Shown here in pieces: positions 32,517-45,200 of a stretch of 64,000 nucleotides of DNA. The notes under the pieces are model-generated. The model was not told the origin of the DNA. It saw nothing but the letters and a program-made list of their open reading frames with translations, and did no database searches. Every line of letters begins with the position of its first letter. Positions within the stretch are counted from its first letter, which is position 1. Origin of the DNA: Puccinia triticina (lineage: Eukaryota > Basidiomycota > Pucciniomycetes > Pucciniales > Pucciniaceae); contig NC_070574.1 of assembly GCF_026914185.1 (NCBI RefSeq), positions 3,224,501 through 3,288,500 on the forward strand, given 5' to 3'. The translations under genes were made by a program, and so were the position numbers.

Positions 32517-33200
32517 CTGACTTAACTAAGCCTCCTGGGACTGAGGGTGCGGAGCACCCCGATGCCAAGCATCTCCCATTCCCATTGGGAGGCTTATGAG
32601 TTATTGGCTTTTTTCCGCATGAGAGCTTCAGGAAATTTGTGGCTTTTGGCCAACTTTTTGAATCAAATTCACATTACACAGCGCGCACTCATTGTGAGTC
32701 AGCAAGCTGAAGTACACGGGATAGCTGAGCATCTCAGCTTCAATGTAGTGTCACTTTTGTGATATCTACACTTGAAGGAGAGTGTTGCCCTTGCTCAGAA
32801 GTCAAGGTGGATGGATGATGGAGTTCTGTATTCAAATTGAGTCTAAATGGATCTTCTCGGAATTTGCATACACACACTTCTGGCCAAACACAAAAAAATC
32901 ACAAACTTCAAAGGGGGATGGAAGGAGTTTGTGAAGGGGGAAAAAGTGGTGATTGACACCAAAAGATAGAGAAAAATCAGGCCATTAATCTTGCACCACA
33001 GGCAATAGGAATATACAAGGAGAAGACCCCTGAAAGGGGAGCGGGAAAAAACTCCCACCAAAACACTGAAAGCTCTCAAGCCAAATTCTTGGCTTTACCT
33101 GCAAGTCCCTCCTTCGGAGGTCACGCTTCGCGCGAGGGCGCTTTGCGCCAGCCCAGGCTGTACCAGGGCCCTCTGAAGCAAGGGACTTGTGATAAGTCAG
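32517..33200. mobile_element. 684-bp insertion splitting the right TIR (CTGACTTA ends)
   Basis: The ends CTGACTTA (32517) and TAAGTCAG (33200) are inverted repeats. CTGGTGGC is duplicated at 32509-32516 and 33201-33208. Removal joins the two halves of the right arm of the surrounding element exactly as in its left arm. No ORF of note. Its right end includes a fold-back AAGTCCCT...AGGGACTT module. Confidence 0.85.
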
Positions 33201-33307
33201 CTGGTGGCGCGCACAGAGGGGGGCCCGACGTCACGTGACGTCGAGTCAACGGAAATTCCCATGCGCAACGAGTTTCCCTCCGTGCGCAAAGTGAACCCAT
33301 ATTTTTA

Positions 33308-35283
33308 ACTTTGTGCTGAGTTTTTTTTATCTTTTCCCTGCCAAAATTTGACTGTCCTCAGGCCACAGGTCCGACTTTACAAGTAAGCCTCTTTTTTGGA
33401 GAGCATCCCTTTGGGACGCGGAGTCGCCCCCCCCCCCCCCCCCCAACCCTCCGATTGAGAGGCTTAGTTAAGCTCGCTCCTGTACCCGCTTCCTTGATTC
33501 TATCCACCTAATTTCCTTGGCAGACAATGAAGGCCTGCTTCTTGTCTTTCTTTTGGTGTTATGTATCCTGTTGTACTGGTCCTCACTGATTTAATAACAA
33601 TTTTGGAAAACTGTCTGTTTTCAGCTCCAGAGGACTTGTTTTGGTGTGCACGGGGTGCTCCAACCACTCGTTTGAGCAAAAAAAAAATTCAAAGTGTGAT
33701 TTTATAAAAATCATTATAAAATCACAAGATTATGTACTTGTTTTGAGTTTGGGTGGGATGAACAGGAAGATGTAGCTCTTCCACAAACCCTTCCAAACAT
33801 CCTCAAAGTTTTGAGGATGAAGTTTCCTCCCACCAAAAGGTGGGAAACTCATCACGCGAGTTTGTTGACTTGAGGGGCAAGTCTCCCCTGCGGGGAGGTT
33901 TGCTTCGCGAACCAACCAGCCAGCCAACTGGCTGGCGCGCCCCAAAGCAGGAGACTTGTGGTAAGTTCGGGGGGACGTTGGTACATGTACGACCCTCAAA
34001 GCTCCATATTTCCATAGCATTAGGAAACTGTGGGGATGGATAAGTATTGGGCATTGGAGTGATCCGCCCAATGCAGGCCCAGATAAACTCTCGGATCGAT
34101 CCGCTCCTTATGGCATAAATAGCAAAATGCATACATCATAAGCCATAAGCGCCACCAATTGCAAATATGTACATAAATATTTCATTAAAAATACAATTTA
34201 ATACTTCAAGAGCTGTGGGACTCTCCCTGATCCGACAAGAGCAAACGCAGGGACTCTCCAAAGGAGGGACTTTTGCAGTATGTTGAGCCGGTGGCAGGAG
34301 AGAATTAGAAAAATGATGTTTTTCAATCCTTTCTGGACGCGCCATTTGTCACCATGTAATGAATTTTTGGGGGAGCAAAATGTGCACAGCATCATGGAGT
34401 TCCATTGAACATATTTTACAGATTTTTTGGGGCCTTGGGTGCCCCATGAATTCCTTTTTTGTGATGGACAAGTGTCCACTTCATTGTGTATTCCACATTT
34501 TACACTGTACAGAATCTGAAATTGATGATGTTACAACTATGATTGCAGCTCAACCAGAGGAGTTGAGGATTAGAAAAAATGGTAGAAAGAAGGGGACAGC
34601 TTAAAATTAGAATAAAAAAGGTTCAGCAACTCTTGTGGGAGATTGGGTTTAAAAAAGTCCCTACCAAAATGCCCAATTCTCTATGGATGTGAGGTTCACA
34701 TAGCGCGTAAGTCCCTCCTTTGCAGGTTGCTTTGCTCCCCCAAGGAGGGAATCAGCTAAGTTAGGGAAGCAAGCCTTCAATGTAAGGGCCTGCACATGGG
34801 CCTCAATTTTGAAAAATTTCAACTTTTTTTGCCCTCTACACAAAAATTGAAAACTAGCAGAGGGTTCAAATGTTGAAATTCTTCACATTTAGGCTCCAGC
34901 CTACATTTTGGCCAGGCTCAGTTTTTGTCCCAAGAAATTTTGAGGCAAATGAATTTGGAAAATTTCAATTTTCATGCCCTGTGGTACAGGCCCTAAGACT
35001 CAAAAGTGGTTGTGAATCCCTTTTTCTCAATGGTGAAGGGTATGATGGAAGTGCAAAACTCTACCCTTCTGCTATCAGATAACAAGACTCACCAAGGTAA
35101 GCTTGGAAAGTTTTAATCAAGTGATAGGTCTGGTCTAGTTCCAGATGAAGTTGTTCAATGGTAGGTATGTGATAGATGTGAGAGTTTATGAGGAGTGAAA
35201 AGGGTGACAGTAGACTTGATGATTCTGGTGAGGGTTGAACACAGGTCCTCAAGGGGGTGATATATAAAGTTGAGAAGAGTGCC
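33308..35283. other. Repeat-rich non-coding stretch
   Basis: Contains a C17 homopolymer (about 33428-33444), fold-back words (GAGGCTTAGTTAAG at 33462, AAGTCCCTCC at 34709), the second copy of the 260-bp repeat (33978-34240), and an inverted LTR remnant at 35058-35280 related to 31208-31290. No gene with a recognisable product. Confidence 0.5.
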
Positions 35284-35286
35284 TAG

Positions 35287-35398
35287 CACTACAGGCAAAC
35301 AGGTGACGTTCCCGCACGCAGGGTCACCTGCGCAGTTACTGCGGCCACCAAAATTAGGTGACGCTGCGCGCGGGAGCAACAGGTGTCTGCCTGTAGTG
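35287..35398. mobile_element. Mini-CACTA MITE (112 bp)
   Basis: The ends CACTACAGGCA (35287) and TGCCTGTAGTG (35398) are perfect inverted repeats with further imperfect inversion inside. A 3-bp duplication TAG is at 35284-35286 and 35399-35401. CACTA start, TIR and 3-bp duplication are those of CACTA/EnSpm elements. No coding capacity. Confidence 0.88.
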
Positions 35399-35401
35399 TA
35401 G

Positions 35402-38400
35402 GCTGAGACGGGTATATGTCTCACACCACATGCAATATGGTGACAATTTATTTGAATCGTCACCTGCAGGCTGGCACTGGGGATTCACCTGGTGATCCAC
35501 CTGGGACTCCACCGGACACTCCCCTGGGTACTCCAGTTGGCAATCCAGCTGGCAATCCAGTTGGCAATGTCGGACTGGCGGGCCCGCATTGAGTACATAC
35601 AATCTTGAGGGCTTTGCAAAAAAAATTTGCACCAGCTGTAACCACTTCACGTGCAGACTGTACAGTCTGGATTGGGTCTCATGGTCAGGTTTGATTCCTC
35701 CCGAGTCCCATCCATCAAGACTGTGCCAATGGCCAGGAAACAATCACTAAGACTCCACAAGCCTTGACAGCCAGGATGACATCACCTGGGGAGGCAATCC
35801 TCTCGGCATTGAGAATTTGTAGGAGATGCCCTTCTCAACTGCAGCAACAGGAGTAGGGGCCGGCGCCCTGTCGTATTTTGATTCCTCTTCTCCGCTCACA
35901 TGCTCATTTCCTCTTTTCCTTCACACATAGTGATGTCTTACTCCCCCCCCCCCCCCCCCCTTGCATCACAATGTGTAATGTATTGTACATTATCCATCAA
36001 TAAATGTTGATGCTTTTCCATTACTAAGTTGTAATGCCTTGTCTTTTCCATTGTCAAGTGGCAATTTCCCTTCCATATGTTAAGCTTATCACCAGCATAT
36101 GTGTATCCTGTCCTTTCCATCTCTTGTGAGATGTACTTTCCTGTCTTGTAGGCCCCCTTTGTATCTTGCAAGGGGGCTCTCTAGTTGTGACTACATATAG
36201 CCTGCCCCTATGATTTGAAATAAATTACCAAGTCAGAGAATTTCTTCACTTCAAGTTCAACCACCTAGAGCCTCCTTGGTCCAATCCAACTACCTATTGT
36301 CCCCACCTTCATTTATCATTTTCTCTTGGGCTGAAAATCTCTCACGCCAGCTGCCCGGGGTTCCAACAGGAAGGGACCCAAGCCTCCCCCCAGCGCCTCT
36401 GCGTCACAAAAGTATGTAATTTCCTAAATTATGAACCACACTCAAATAAACCCAAAAAGCTCATTGGATGGTCCTTCTGGTTTTTGTAGAATGGTCACTG
36501 TGAGTTAACAGGGAAACAATGTGTGAGATGAGAGATTTTCAGATAGAAAATAGCTAGAATTCAGCTGGTAACGGTCCCAGAAGAAACAGATTACCAGAAA
36601 GTGTGACTTGAGTCAAAGTTGGATGTTCTCTGACTGCCTCGCAAGTGCTTTTTTGTGGGTTCTGACCTGAGTCTGACCCAAGTCCAACCAATCAATTCAG
36701 TAACCTGGCCCAACCCAACCATTTTGAGTTGGGCCAGTCCAAGAGTCCCACAGATGTTGGCCCATCCATTTGGGCTCGGACCCTTGTTGGGCCAAACAGA
36801 AACCTGAGTGGGCTAGTATGGGCCGGCCCAATTCTCAACCCTACCCGTTGCCAACATTGTGGGCTCAATCCCTTGATGCACTTCTAGAGTGCAGAGGGAA
36901 AGGCGTCAACTTAACTTTGTCGGAGTGATTGGCAAACAAAGGTGCAGAACCCTTGTTGGTCCAACAACGTCGGCGCGCCCACCCCTCTTCACAGGGATGC
37001 TGTTGTGACAACCAATCCTTTTGTGGTAATTTCTGACCGCGTCAGAACGCTGCCCCCTGCTGAGGAAAGCAACATTTGGGGTGCAAAATTGCATAAGATT
37101 TTTTTACATAAAATCATAAACTGCAATTTTGGCTGGCAGATGTCACTTTAAGTTTTATGCATGCTGACATCTCCCAGCCAAAATTGGCTTCAAGATTTTA
37201 TGTAAAACGTGACATATGCAATTTTGAACAGCATAGTTGACCTGCTCCTGTGGTGTAGTTCTCCGACGGAGGACATCATTTTGAGAATCCTGATGGAACC
37301 TGATGGAACCCTTGTGTTAATTAAGACCAAGGAAAATTAAGTTTTCCTTCTAAATGGACATCTGGGAGGCCCCCAGAACCAACAGGAAGTCACCCAATGG
37401 TAAAAGCTAAACCACCAGGTCACTTTCTGTGATTGGTGTTGGTTGGTCCAACGTTACCTGATTGGAGAACATCTGACCAGCCTATTCCAATTGGGATTGG
37501 TTTATCCAGTCAATCCACAATCATGATTGGGGCATCCAATCACCCCGACTTTGCGCGGAAACTCTAAAAATTCAGCCAATTGGGTAAATTTTGGGTAGTA
37601 TGTGCACAAAAGCGTCCAGCTGAAACCAATCTTGTTGGCGCAATGGTTAATCTGCTTGCTTACAACCTAGGACAGCAACGATTTTGTGGGTTTGAAGTGC
37701 ACTTTTTGTCCTTTTTTCCGGCAGCAGGCTGTACAGCTTCAATGCCACAATTGGGACATGGTTGGGTGAAGGTGGGGGACTTCACAAGCTTGTGCAGCCT
37801 CTCCGTTGACCGCACAAAGTGCGGGAGAGGCTTGTGTCTAAAACATGCATGCTTGCGTGTCATGGTTGGGCTTCTGAGGTCCTTTTTGTTTGTAAAAATC
37901 ATGTAAAATACACACAACCACCCAGTGGATAATAATGTTGGGCAGGGTGTGCGCAAGATGGGGGTCTTCATCCCCATCAAGAAGGATTCTGAACTTTTCA
38001 AAAATTGTATGTGTAGGTTTTTTACAAGCCAATTTTAGTCCAACATGACTTTTTTTTTGTTAAACCAAACCATTCCTTATTTAATCAATAGAGGACAAGG
38101 CTGTCATCCCAGGATGGTAAATAGAAGATTTTTGGAGGAATTTTATGAAGGAGGAATGCTGATTGAGAATCCAAGAATCAACTTCAGTTCAATCTTGAAG
38201 AGTCAGATTTTCAGATTTTTGTGATCTTGCAAAAATTCCTGCTGGTCCAATTTTCAATATTTTCCTTTGAAAATTGGATGAGGAGGTCCGCACCATTCTC
38301 CTCTATCTCTGACCCAACTTTTTACCTACGGTGAGATGGATGTACAGGAGGTGCAGCCGTCCAAAAGTTGGCTACACCAAAACTGGCCAACCGTGACGCG

Positions 38401-38908
38401 GTTGTAAGTCGAACTTAGTCAGTCCTTCCTTCTCTCTGTGAGACAGAGACCCTGCGGGGCTCTCCTCCAGAGAGGCTTGGTTAAGTCTGGTTGTAAGTCG
38501 GTTTTAGACTCAAGTTCCTCCTTTGGGCGACCAGGGCTGCCCGCCCCCCCCCCCCCCCCGCAGAAGAGGGACTTCACAAGTTTGCCAACTTTTGACCCAC
38601 CATGCCCCTTTGGGGATGTTGTGGTTGCAGTGGACCCACATAGGTCACCAAGCCAGAGTGTTCGGTTAGCCCAACCATCAAAGCACATGTTGGGCCAATG
38701 TCCCAGTTGCCCGGTGTATCAAGCCTAATGTTTGGTGGGTCACAGCGCACTGATTCAACTTGAGACTGAGGCAAAGCGCAGTCGGGAGCTTGGCGGGTAA
38801 ATATCTGCAACGGGGTCCTGAGCTAACTTATCAAAGTCCCTCCCCATGTGGGAGGTCGGAGTTCAGAGTTCGGGTGGTGGTCCGGGGGGTGACTCATTTG
38901 GGTGGAGC
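35402..38908. other. Non-coding stretch with fold-back repeats and poly-C tracts
   Basis: No supported gene in about 3.5 kb. Seen: a C19 run at about 35942; a TATA/poly-A-like, possibly LTR-derived stretch at 35930-36370; a 147-bp palindrome at 37081-37227; a tRNA-like A-box region near 37634-37660; a second C17 run at 38536; and fold-back modules around 38405-38590 that share CTCTGTGAGACAGAGA with 63402. Confidence 0.5.
37081..37227. repeat. 147-bp fold-back repeat
   Basis: The arm GCAAAATTGCATAAG...TACATAAAATC...CAATTTTGGCTGGCAGATGTCA returns inverted as TGACATCTCCCAGCCAAAATTG...GATTTTATGTA...ATATGCAATTTTG. It is probably a hairpin MITE; no clear target duplication. Confidence 0.7.
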
Positions 38909-39586
38909 TTACACAGCAGTTGCGGGGCGCCGTCAAAAATGCCGGAAGTTTGGTCGTCAATTTGACGCACCTCGCTCTGCGGCCGTTGACGGCCAAAAAA
39001 CAGGCCTCCGGTCAGCCGACAAACACGCCGTCGAAGCGCCAACCTCCCTGACCGCCCACATTCAGTCAAATGTTGGTCAAACCTAACGCCGATTTGACCA
39101 TTTGGTCAAATTGCCGAGCAAACCAGAGCCCCACAAGATCAGCGGACAGGGACGTTCGACCGCCCTGACGGGCAAACCACCGGCAAATTGTCGACTATTC
39201 ACCTCACCCAGTCAAAAACAGGCTCAATCAATCTGGTCTTGCTTGCTACACCACCTCACAACCGTTTCAGTCGATCGATTTTGACTCGGTCCCATCGGGA
39301 GCACTCACAGGGGAGTCTGACAGAAGTCAGACCAAGTTATCCAGGCCACCAGGGCTATTTTTTTGTTATCATTGCATGTTTATATGGTTTTTTGTGGCTT
39401 TACAATTTTGTGTATTTTTTCTGCTTTTTTTGCCTTTTCTGTTTTTTTTTTTTTTTTCTTCTTTTTTTTTGAAAGCAGCAAGCAATAGACAGTGAAACAG
39501 ACGGATAGTGATTTAGAGGAGAGAGAAGAAGAACGGAGGGGGAAGAGAGACAGGCATAATGGAGAGATCAAGGGGGAGGGATGATC

Positions 39587-42060
39587 CTAGTCGCCTAGGG
39601 CAACTTCTCTTGGAACTGACTCGTCGATCTCGGCAATTGTCGGATTAGGTCCAAGTTGAGCCGCCATTGCTTGGGCTTTGACATCAGTCTCAACTGGGTT
39701 TGGGATCTGGACCAATTCAAGTGGGACATCTGCAAACATCACGTCACCGGGGAATAGCTCCCGGTCACGGCGCAATATAAGTCTGGCGTGCCTACAATTT
39801 GCAAGGCAGTGGTTAGCGCGCCCATTGGCCCATTGGATGAGCTGCTGGATGACTACTTACGCGGCTATCTGAATACGAGTCTTCTCCCGCACCGCCTCCA
39901 GATGGTTGTCAATAAGGTCCGATTGGGATCGCATGTCACCGGGAGCTTGGTGAACGAGGTGATGGATGGTTATGATCCGAAGCATAGCAATTCTTACCCT
40001 CACCCCTCAATGGAGGTCTGCTTGAATATCCTCAGGTGCTCGCATAGCCGCTTGGGGCTGGAATTGCCGATCTATTTGATAGATCAGCTTGAGAAGTTTG
40101 GGGACTGGGCCAAGTTCGCGGACCTGAGACTCCTGCCGGACATTCATAAGGAGCTGAGTGATGGGTGAGGGAGGAAAATGGCCATGTCAGTTGAAAAAGG
40201 TGGGTGGGGGGGGGGGGGGAATCAAAAAAAGTGGGTGTGGGGGGGGGGGTTGGGGAAATCGGGGACTTACTAAGTTCCAAAGATGAGTTCTCTCATGCTT
40301 CACAATTGCTCGCAGAAAGGTTAGCAGAATCGACATTGTGTTGTTGTTTTGAGGAAGTCCAGGAGGCAGAGTTTGCCTTTGGAATGCGGCGGGTTGTTCA
40401 AGAACGTAGGCCTAGCCGATTGGGTGTCAGCTAGATAATCTCACACCAAAAAAGAAAAAAGAAAAACCTCGCACCTTGACCAGTGGAAGAGGTGAGTGAA
40501 CAAACGGGTGCCTGTGGAGTGATTGCAGGCGGCTGTATGACTCCAATGTGTGTGTCAGCAGTATTTCACGGACCCTCTGGCGCACACTTGTCTAGTTGGG
40601 GAAAGGGAAGATTATCAGCTTGACCACAGTCTTCCTAGTCAGCCGACAACATACCCTGATGAGCGTCCCATAAATGTGTGCGCTTGGAGCACCATTGCCT
40701 GCAACGTGGGCAGCGGGTGCTGGAGGTGTCGCTCGCTGTTTGAGCCACATAACGACCTGTAATTGCCATCGGATTTCTTTGGGCGCCTGAGGATTGTAAG
40801 TAAAAAACATGGTCAGTAGAGAAACAGCGGAGAAGAGAGGGAAGCTGGTACATACATTAAACATCTGCCTAGCCAACTGCAAATCACCCTTGGAAAGCTG
40901 GGCCAACGCAAGCAGTGATTCAACAAGGGGATGTGTCGCCACCTTCTGAGTGTGGCGTCGGGGGGCAGGATTTGGCTGTGGATGAGGTTGCGGTGGGGCA
41001 GGAGATTGTGCTTCCAAGGGGGTTTGTGGCGCTGGATCTTGCTGGTCATCTCACGGGACCATGCTTAGCGGGGGTCTAATGAAGCCGTCTATGCTTCCAT
41101 AGACGCTGTAGGCTTCTTCGTCCGACAATTGGTGATCACTTCCAGACTCGTTGTTGTCTTCCGACCTCGGTTCGGGGGGCGGAAGGTGCAATTGACTGGT
41201 ATCCTGCCGCATTTGTCTTGCGGCCACACCTCAGTCGCCACGAGCTACAATAAATGGGGGCAAAGGAGCAATGATACTAATCAGAGCTCTATTCTATCCA
41301 GTAGATCGAGTTGGGGGGTAGCTTACTCAGTGGAGTTCCTACATTACTGTCATCGCCGTGGATGATCCGACTGGGGGTGATGGTGGGCATTTGGGTTACA
41401 TAAGTATCATCACTGTTGATGATGCGACTGGGTGTGATGACGGGAATTGGGTTGGGGGTGAAGTTTGGGGGTTGAAACTGCGGATCTGAGGACGGATCTG
41501 CTGGTAAGCCTCTGCAACGGGTCATTGAGATAACTACAAGATCCGTAATTTACCAAGCATCATGGGTGCCTCGCCTCCAACGTTAGGGACCAGTTGCTGA
41601 GGGGTGATAGGAGGTTGATTGATATCTGCGCCAAATATATGTCAGTTTTGTCTTTTGGTTGTGTTTGCGAGTGATGTACATATCTGCAAAATCTCCATAC
41701 CTGTCACATGGGGCTGGCTCGCTAGGGTTTCAACAATCACTCGACTTGGGGTAATGTTTGGAGGAGGATTGGATTGACCTTGACCGTGCACACTTGGGAC
41801 TTGGGGGGTACGCACAATAGCTGAGCTTTGACGTGGTCGCTTCGCCCGTGACACACGACCCGCGGGAGCTGTTTCTTCCACTTCATGGCTGTTGATACGG
41901 ATGGGTTGGGAGCCCAAGGGGGGAGGTAATGTCGAAGATGGTAGTCGCATAATGTGTACGGAATTTTTGTGGCTAGGCAAGCGTGTATTGGCAGGCGCAG
42001 GAGTGGCAGGAGCTGATACAAAACAGAGGTGGAAATATGCGGGTAGTAGGGATTGAAACA
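39587..42060 (-). pseudogene. Degraded multi-exon gene, divergent from the transposase
   Basis: Exon-like blocks on the minus strand are joined by plausible GT-AG introns. 42060-41708 is Pro/Ser-rich, with PSSTLPPPLGSQPIRINSH. A block at about 41630-41545 has ITPQQLVPNVGGEAPMML. A block at 41515-41330 has two ITPSRII motifs, and a similar ITPSRVI occurs in the first. Further exons lie at 41040-40850, 40800-40600 and 40160-39587. In-frame TGA codons occur (for example near 41055 and 41230). No known domain was recognised. Its place next to the transposase suggests an accessory ORF of the same element; this is inference. Confidence 0.5.
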
Positions 42061-42274
42061 AGTCATGGCCTTGGTAACTATTTTTTCCTGAGGATTGATA
42101 CCGCCAGTCAGTAATCAGAGGTTTTTATATACCCTATACGCCTGGCTCATTTGTGCTTACCAAGGTGCATCTTGCTCTTTGCCGAGCTGCAAACAATCAC
42201 CAATATTGGGATGGATCCAAACGGAGCATTCCAAATTGATCGGAGAGGTACGTGCTTTTAATTAGTATTGAAAT

Positions 42275-45200
42275 GTGGTTATTCGGATGGTTAATTTGAC
42301 GAACGACGTACTAGTTTTCAAGAAGTTGGAGTCTTCTGAACTCAGACCAAAATGGCTATGCAGGTATTGCGGCGGTCGTTCGATGTTTTCAACGGTAGCT
42401 CATTCAATGCTGCCAACACATATATCAAATCTTCCGGATCATTTGCGGCCAGGGTTCAGAGGAGAGCGTTTGATGACCCGTCAAATTGACAAACCTGAGA
42501 CAGTCAACGCGGTCGAGAATATTGATCTGTATGAAATGGAGCATTTTGATCAACCACACAATCAGCATGATTCAGTGAATGATGAATTTATAATGGACAA
42601 TACTGGTGATGTGTCCAAGGGAGATCAGACAAGTTCGAGTGAAAGTAGCCACAAAGACGGCCCGATGATTGGGCAAGAGGTGATTGATATTTTCCAGCCG
42701 GGAAATCCGTATGAACAAGGCGACCAAGGAGAACCGGATGGGGAGGATGGCAATGGCGATGGCGATGGCGAAGAAGAAGATGCAGGATGGTTCCCCTTTG
42801 CGGGTTTGGTGGTGAGCAAAGACAAGTCCGGTGAAGCCGGCACCTTTGTGCCCGCGGGGGTCACAAACACTGATGGGGGGTTTAATTTCATTTCTGCGGC
42901 CCAGCCACTTGTGTCAGTTCTTCTGGCGGGTTACATGCATAACATCCTATCACGCACACAATATGATAAAGTCAAATCACTCATTGAGCTCTGTGGGATG
43001 AAACTTCGCCATTGGACCTCTATATGGCGGACTAAGAAGAACATCAGGTCCATGCTTAACATGGAACCCAACCAAAGAGAGAGTGTCTTCAAGAACCAAT
43101 GCTATTCCCTGAGTGTCAAAAAGGTTATATCTCTAGTGAGTCTGAATCAATCTCATTAGAGTTAAAATCATCAATTAATCATGGACCATCTTCTCTGTAG
43201 GATTTGGCAAATCCATATGTGACCCCCCACTTAGATTTTTACCCTGTAGATTCAGGTGGGAAAAGCATATACAAATTGTCCCAGAGTTACAAGTGGCGCG
43301 AGGCCCTTGCTCGTGAATATTGTGCTCCAATGGTTGCCATAAACAAAAAACATTATTAAATCTATGAACCATGTCAGTTACAATCAGGGGTTATGGTGGT
43401 ACCTATATACTTTTACCAAAAAGAAGATGGTAAATTATATGCCAAATGTGTCAAACCGAGGCATGAAGGTTTGCCACACAAGAAAAAATTCAAGATTATA
43501 ATACCTAAATACCTACCATATAAATCATCAAAGTTGATTTCCATAAACTGCGAAGATTTCGCATTGAATTATTTTGAAATATGCATGTGGGGTGACGAAC
43601 CATTGTCATCTGTGTGCAAGAACAAATTATGGGGTGATCTCTTTATCTGGGGCATTTAATGATAGTGTGGAGGAATTACTGATTATTGATTTTTGATTTT
43701 TTGGCAGAGGAGGATCATGGGTCTTTCACACCAATTTCTTTACCAAATGAATGGCGGGAGAAGTCTGGTAATAGGATTATTAGACATGTTCCAATTGCCC
43801 TGTATTGTGATGATACCTCAGGTAACCAATCCAAAAAGTGGAATAAGCACATCAGCTATTATTTCACACTTGCAGGTCTTCCTCCCAAGGTATCAAATCA
43901 ACAGTATAATTGTCACTTCCTCTCAAAATCTAATACAGCAGGGCCGTTGGAATTGGCTGATCAAATAGTTGATGAGCTGAAGTACGTTATCAATCTTCTA
44001 TCAAATCAGAATTATATCAAAACGTTGGCTGAATGTTTGCTCCTTTTTTCCAGTGATATGACTACCAATGGATGTGTTGAATTTGACTGCAAATTGCAAC
44101 AAGAGGTTTTTGTTACCACAGTGGTACTTTGTTTCCTAGGGGATTCACCCATGCATGCAGAGATTACCAACACGCCTCTTCCTGGTGCTTCATTGAACCC
44201 TTGCCGCATATGCCATTTAGGGGTGGAAAAGCGGGCTGATAAATCAGGAGAGGATTACATCTATCAGTTTTTGGGAATGGACTCATTGGGTAACAGGGTA
44301 CATAGCTGATTCCCATATATGGCATGAATTTCCTAAAATATTGACTGATAAAGATGCTTCACATTATGAAGGATGTGGTGGATTATAGAGACTGGAATGA
44401 GACCATTGAGCGCTCTCATAAAATGTGGGAAACAGCATTGAAGAAATCCAAAGATGCATATAGAACTGAATCCAAATCCTTAGGAGTCCAAGATGTGATA
44501 AATAAGGCATTTGTAGATATACTAAAAGATAGGAATAGGAAAGATGAAGTTGAAAAGATAATGGCTCTTGCTGAACATCAACACCATAAACTCTTTAACC
44601 CATTCTTGCAATTGCTGGGTAAGACTTTGACAACATATCAGTCATCCACAATGGGCTTAAGACTGACTTTATTTCTGTATCAGGTTTTGACGGATGCCAT
44701 GATACCCCTGTCGAGGTTTTGCATGTTGTACTGTTGGGTATCATCAAATACATTGCCATAGATTTCCTCAGCAACACTATCAAGCCCCGTCAGGTCAATG
44801 ATCTCCTTGGAGCATGGCAATCATTTATCACTAATTCACTTGACCTCCCTGCCATAGATGCCGCATACTTGTACAAGCATCACAAAAGCATGGTTGGAAA
44901 AGACTTCAAGATTATACTTCAATGTGCACCTTTTGTTTTCTTCCAGTTTATGGATGAACAGCAGAGAGAATTATGGCGTGCACTGTGCAGGATGGCACCC
45001 TATATCTTCCAGACACACATTCCTGACATGGAAGTGTACCTGGATCAATTAGAGATATTAGTTGATCACTTATTATTACAGCTCATGAAGTGCAATGCTA
45101 GATGGGTCAACAAGCCAAAGTTTCATATGTTGATACACCTGATACATTCCATTGCACGATTTGGTCCAGCCAGCCTTTTTGCGACCAAAAAGTTTGAGAG

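Larger units (their letters stand above)
30331..33299. mobile_element. hAT-like element with about 155-bp TIRs and nested insertions
   Basis: An 8-bp target duplication TATTTTTA (30323-30330 and 33300-33307) flanks inverted repeats. The left arm is 30331 to about 30485. The right arm is split into 32453-32516 and 33209-33299 by a 684-bp insertion, and matches the left arm almost base for base, including GACGTCACGTGA and CGGGGGTGCCGTGCGG or its complement. An 8-bp duplication suggests hAT, but no transposase remains. Inside are a solo LTR (30543-31357) and a long minisatellite (31358-32440). Confidence 0.88.

Noticed and set aside
35930..36371. Solo LTR starting TGATGTCTTACT
   Set aside because: TATA- and poly-A-like signals and a possible CCAACA end exist, but no target duplication or second copy was found.
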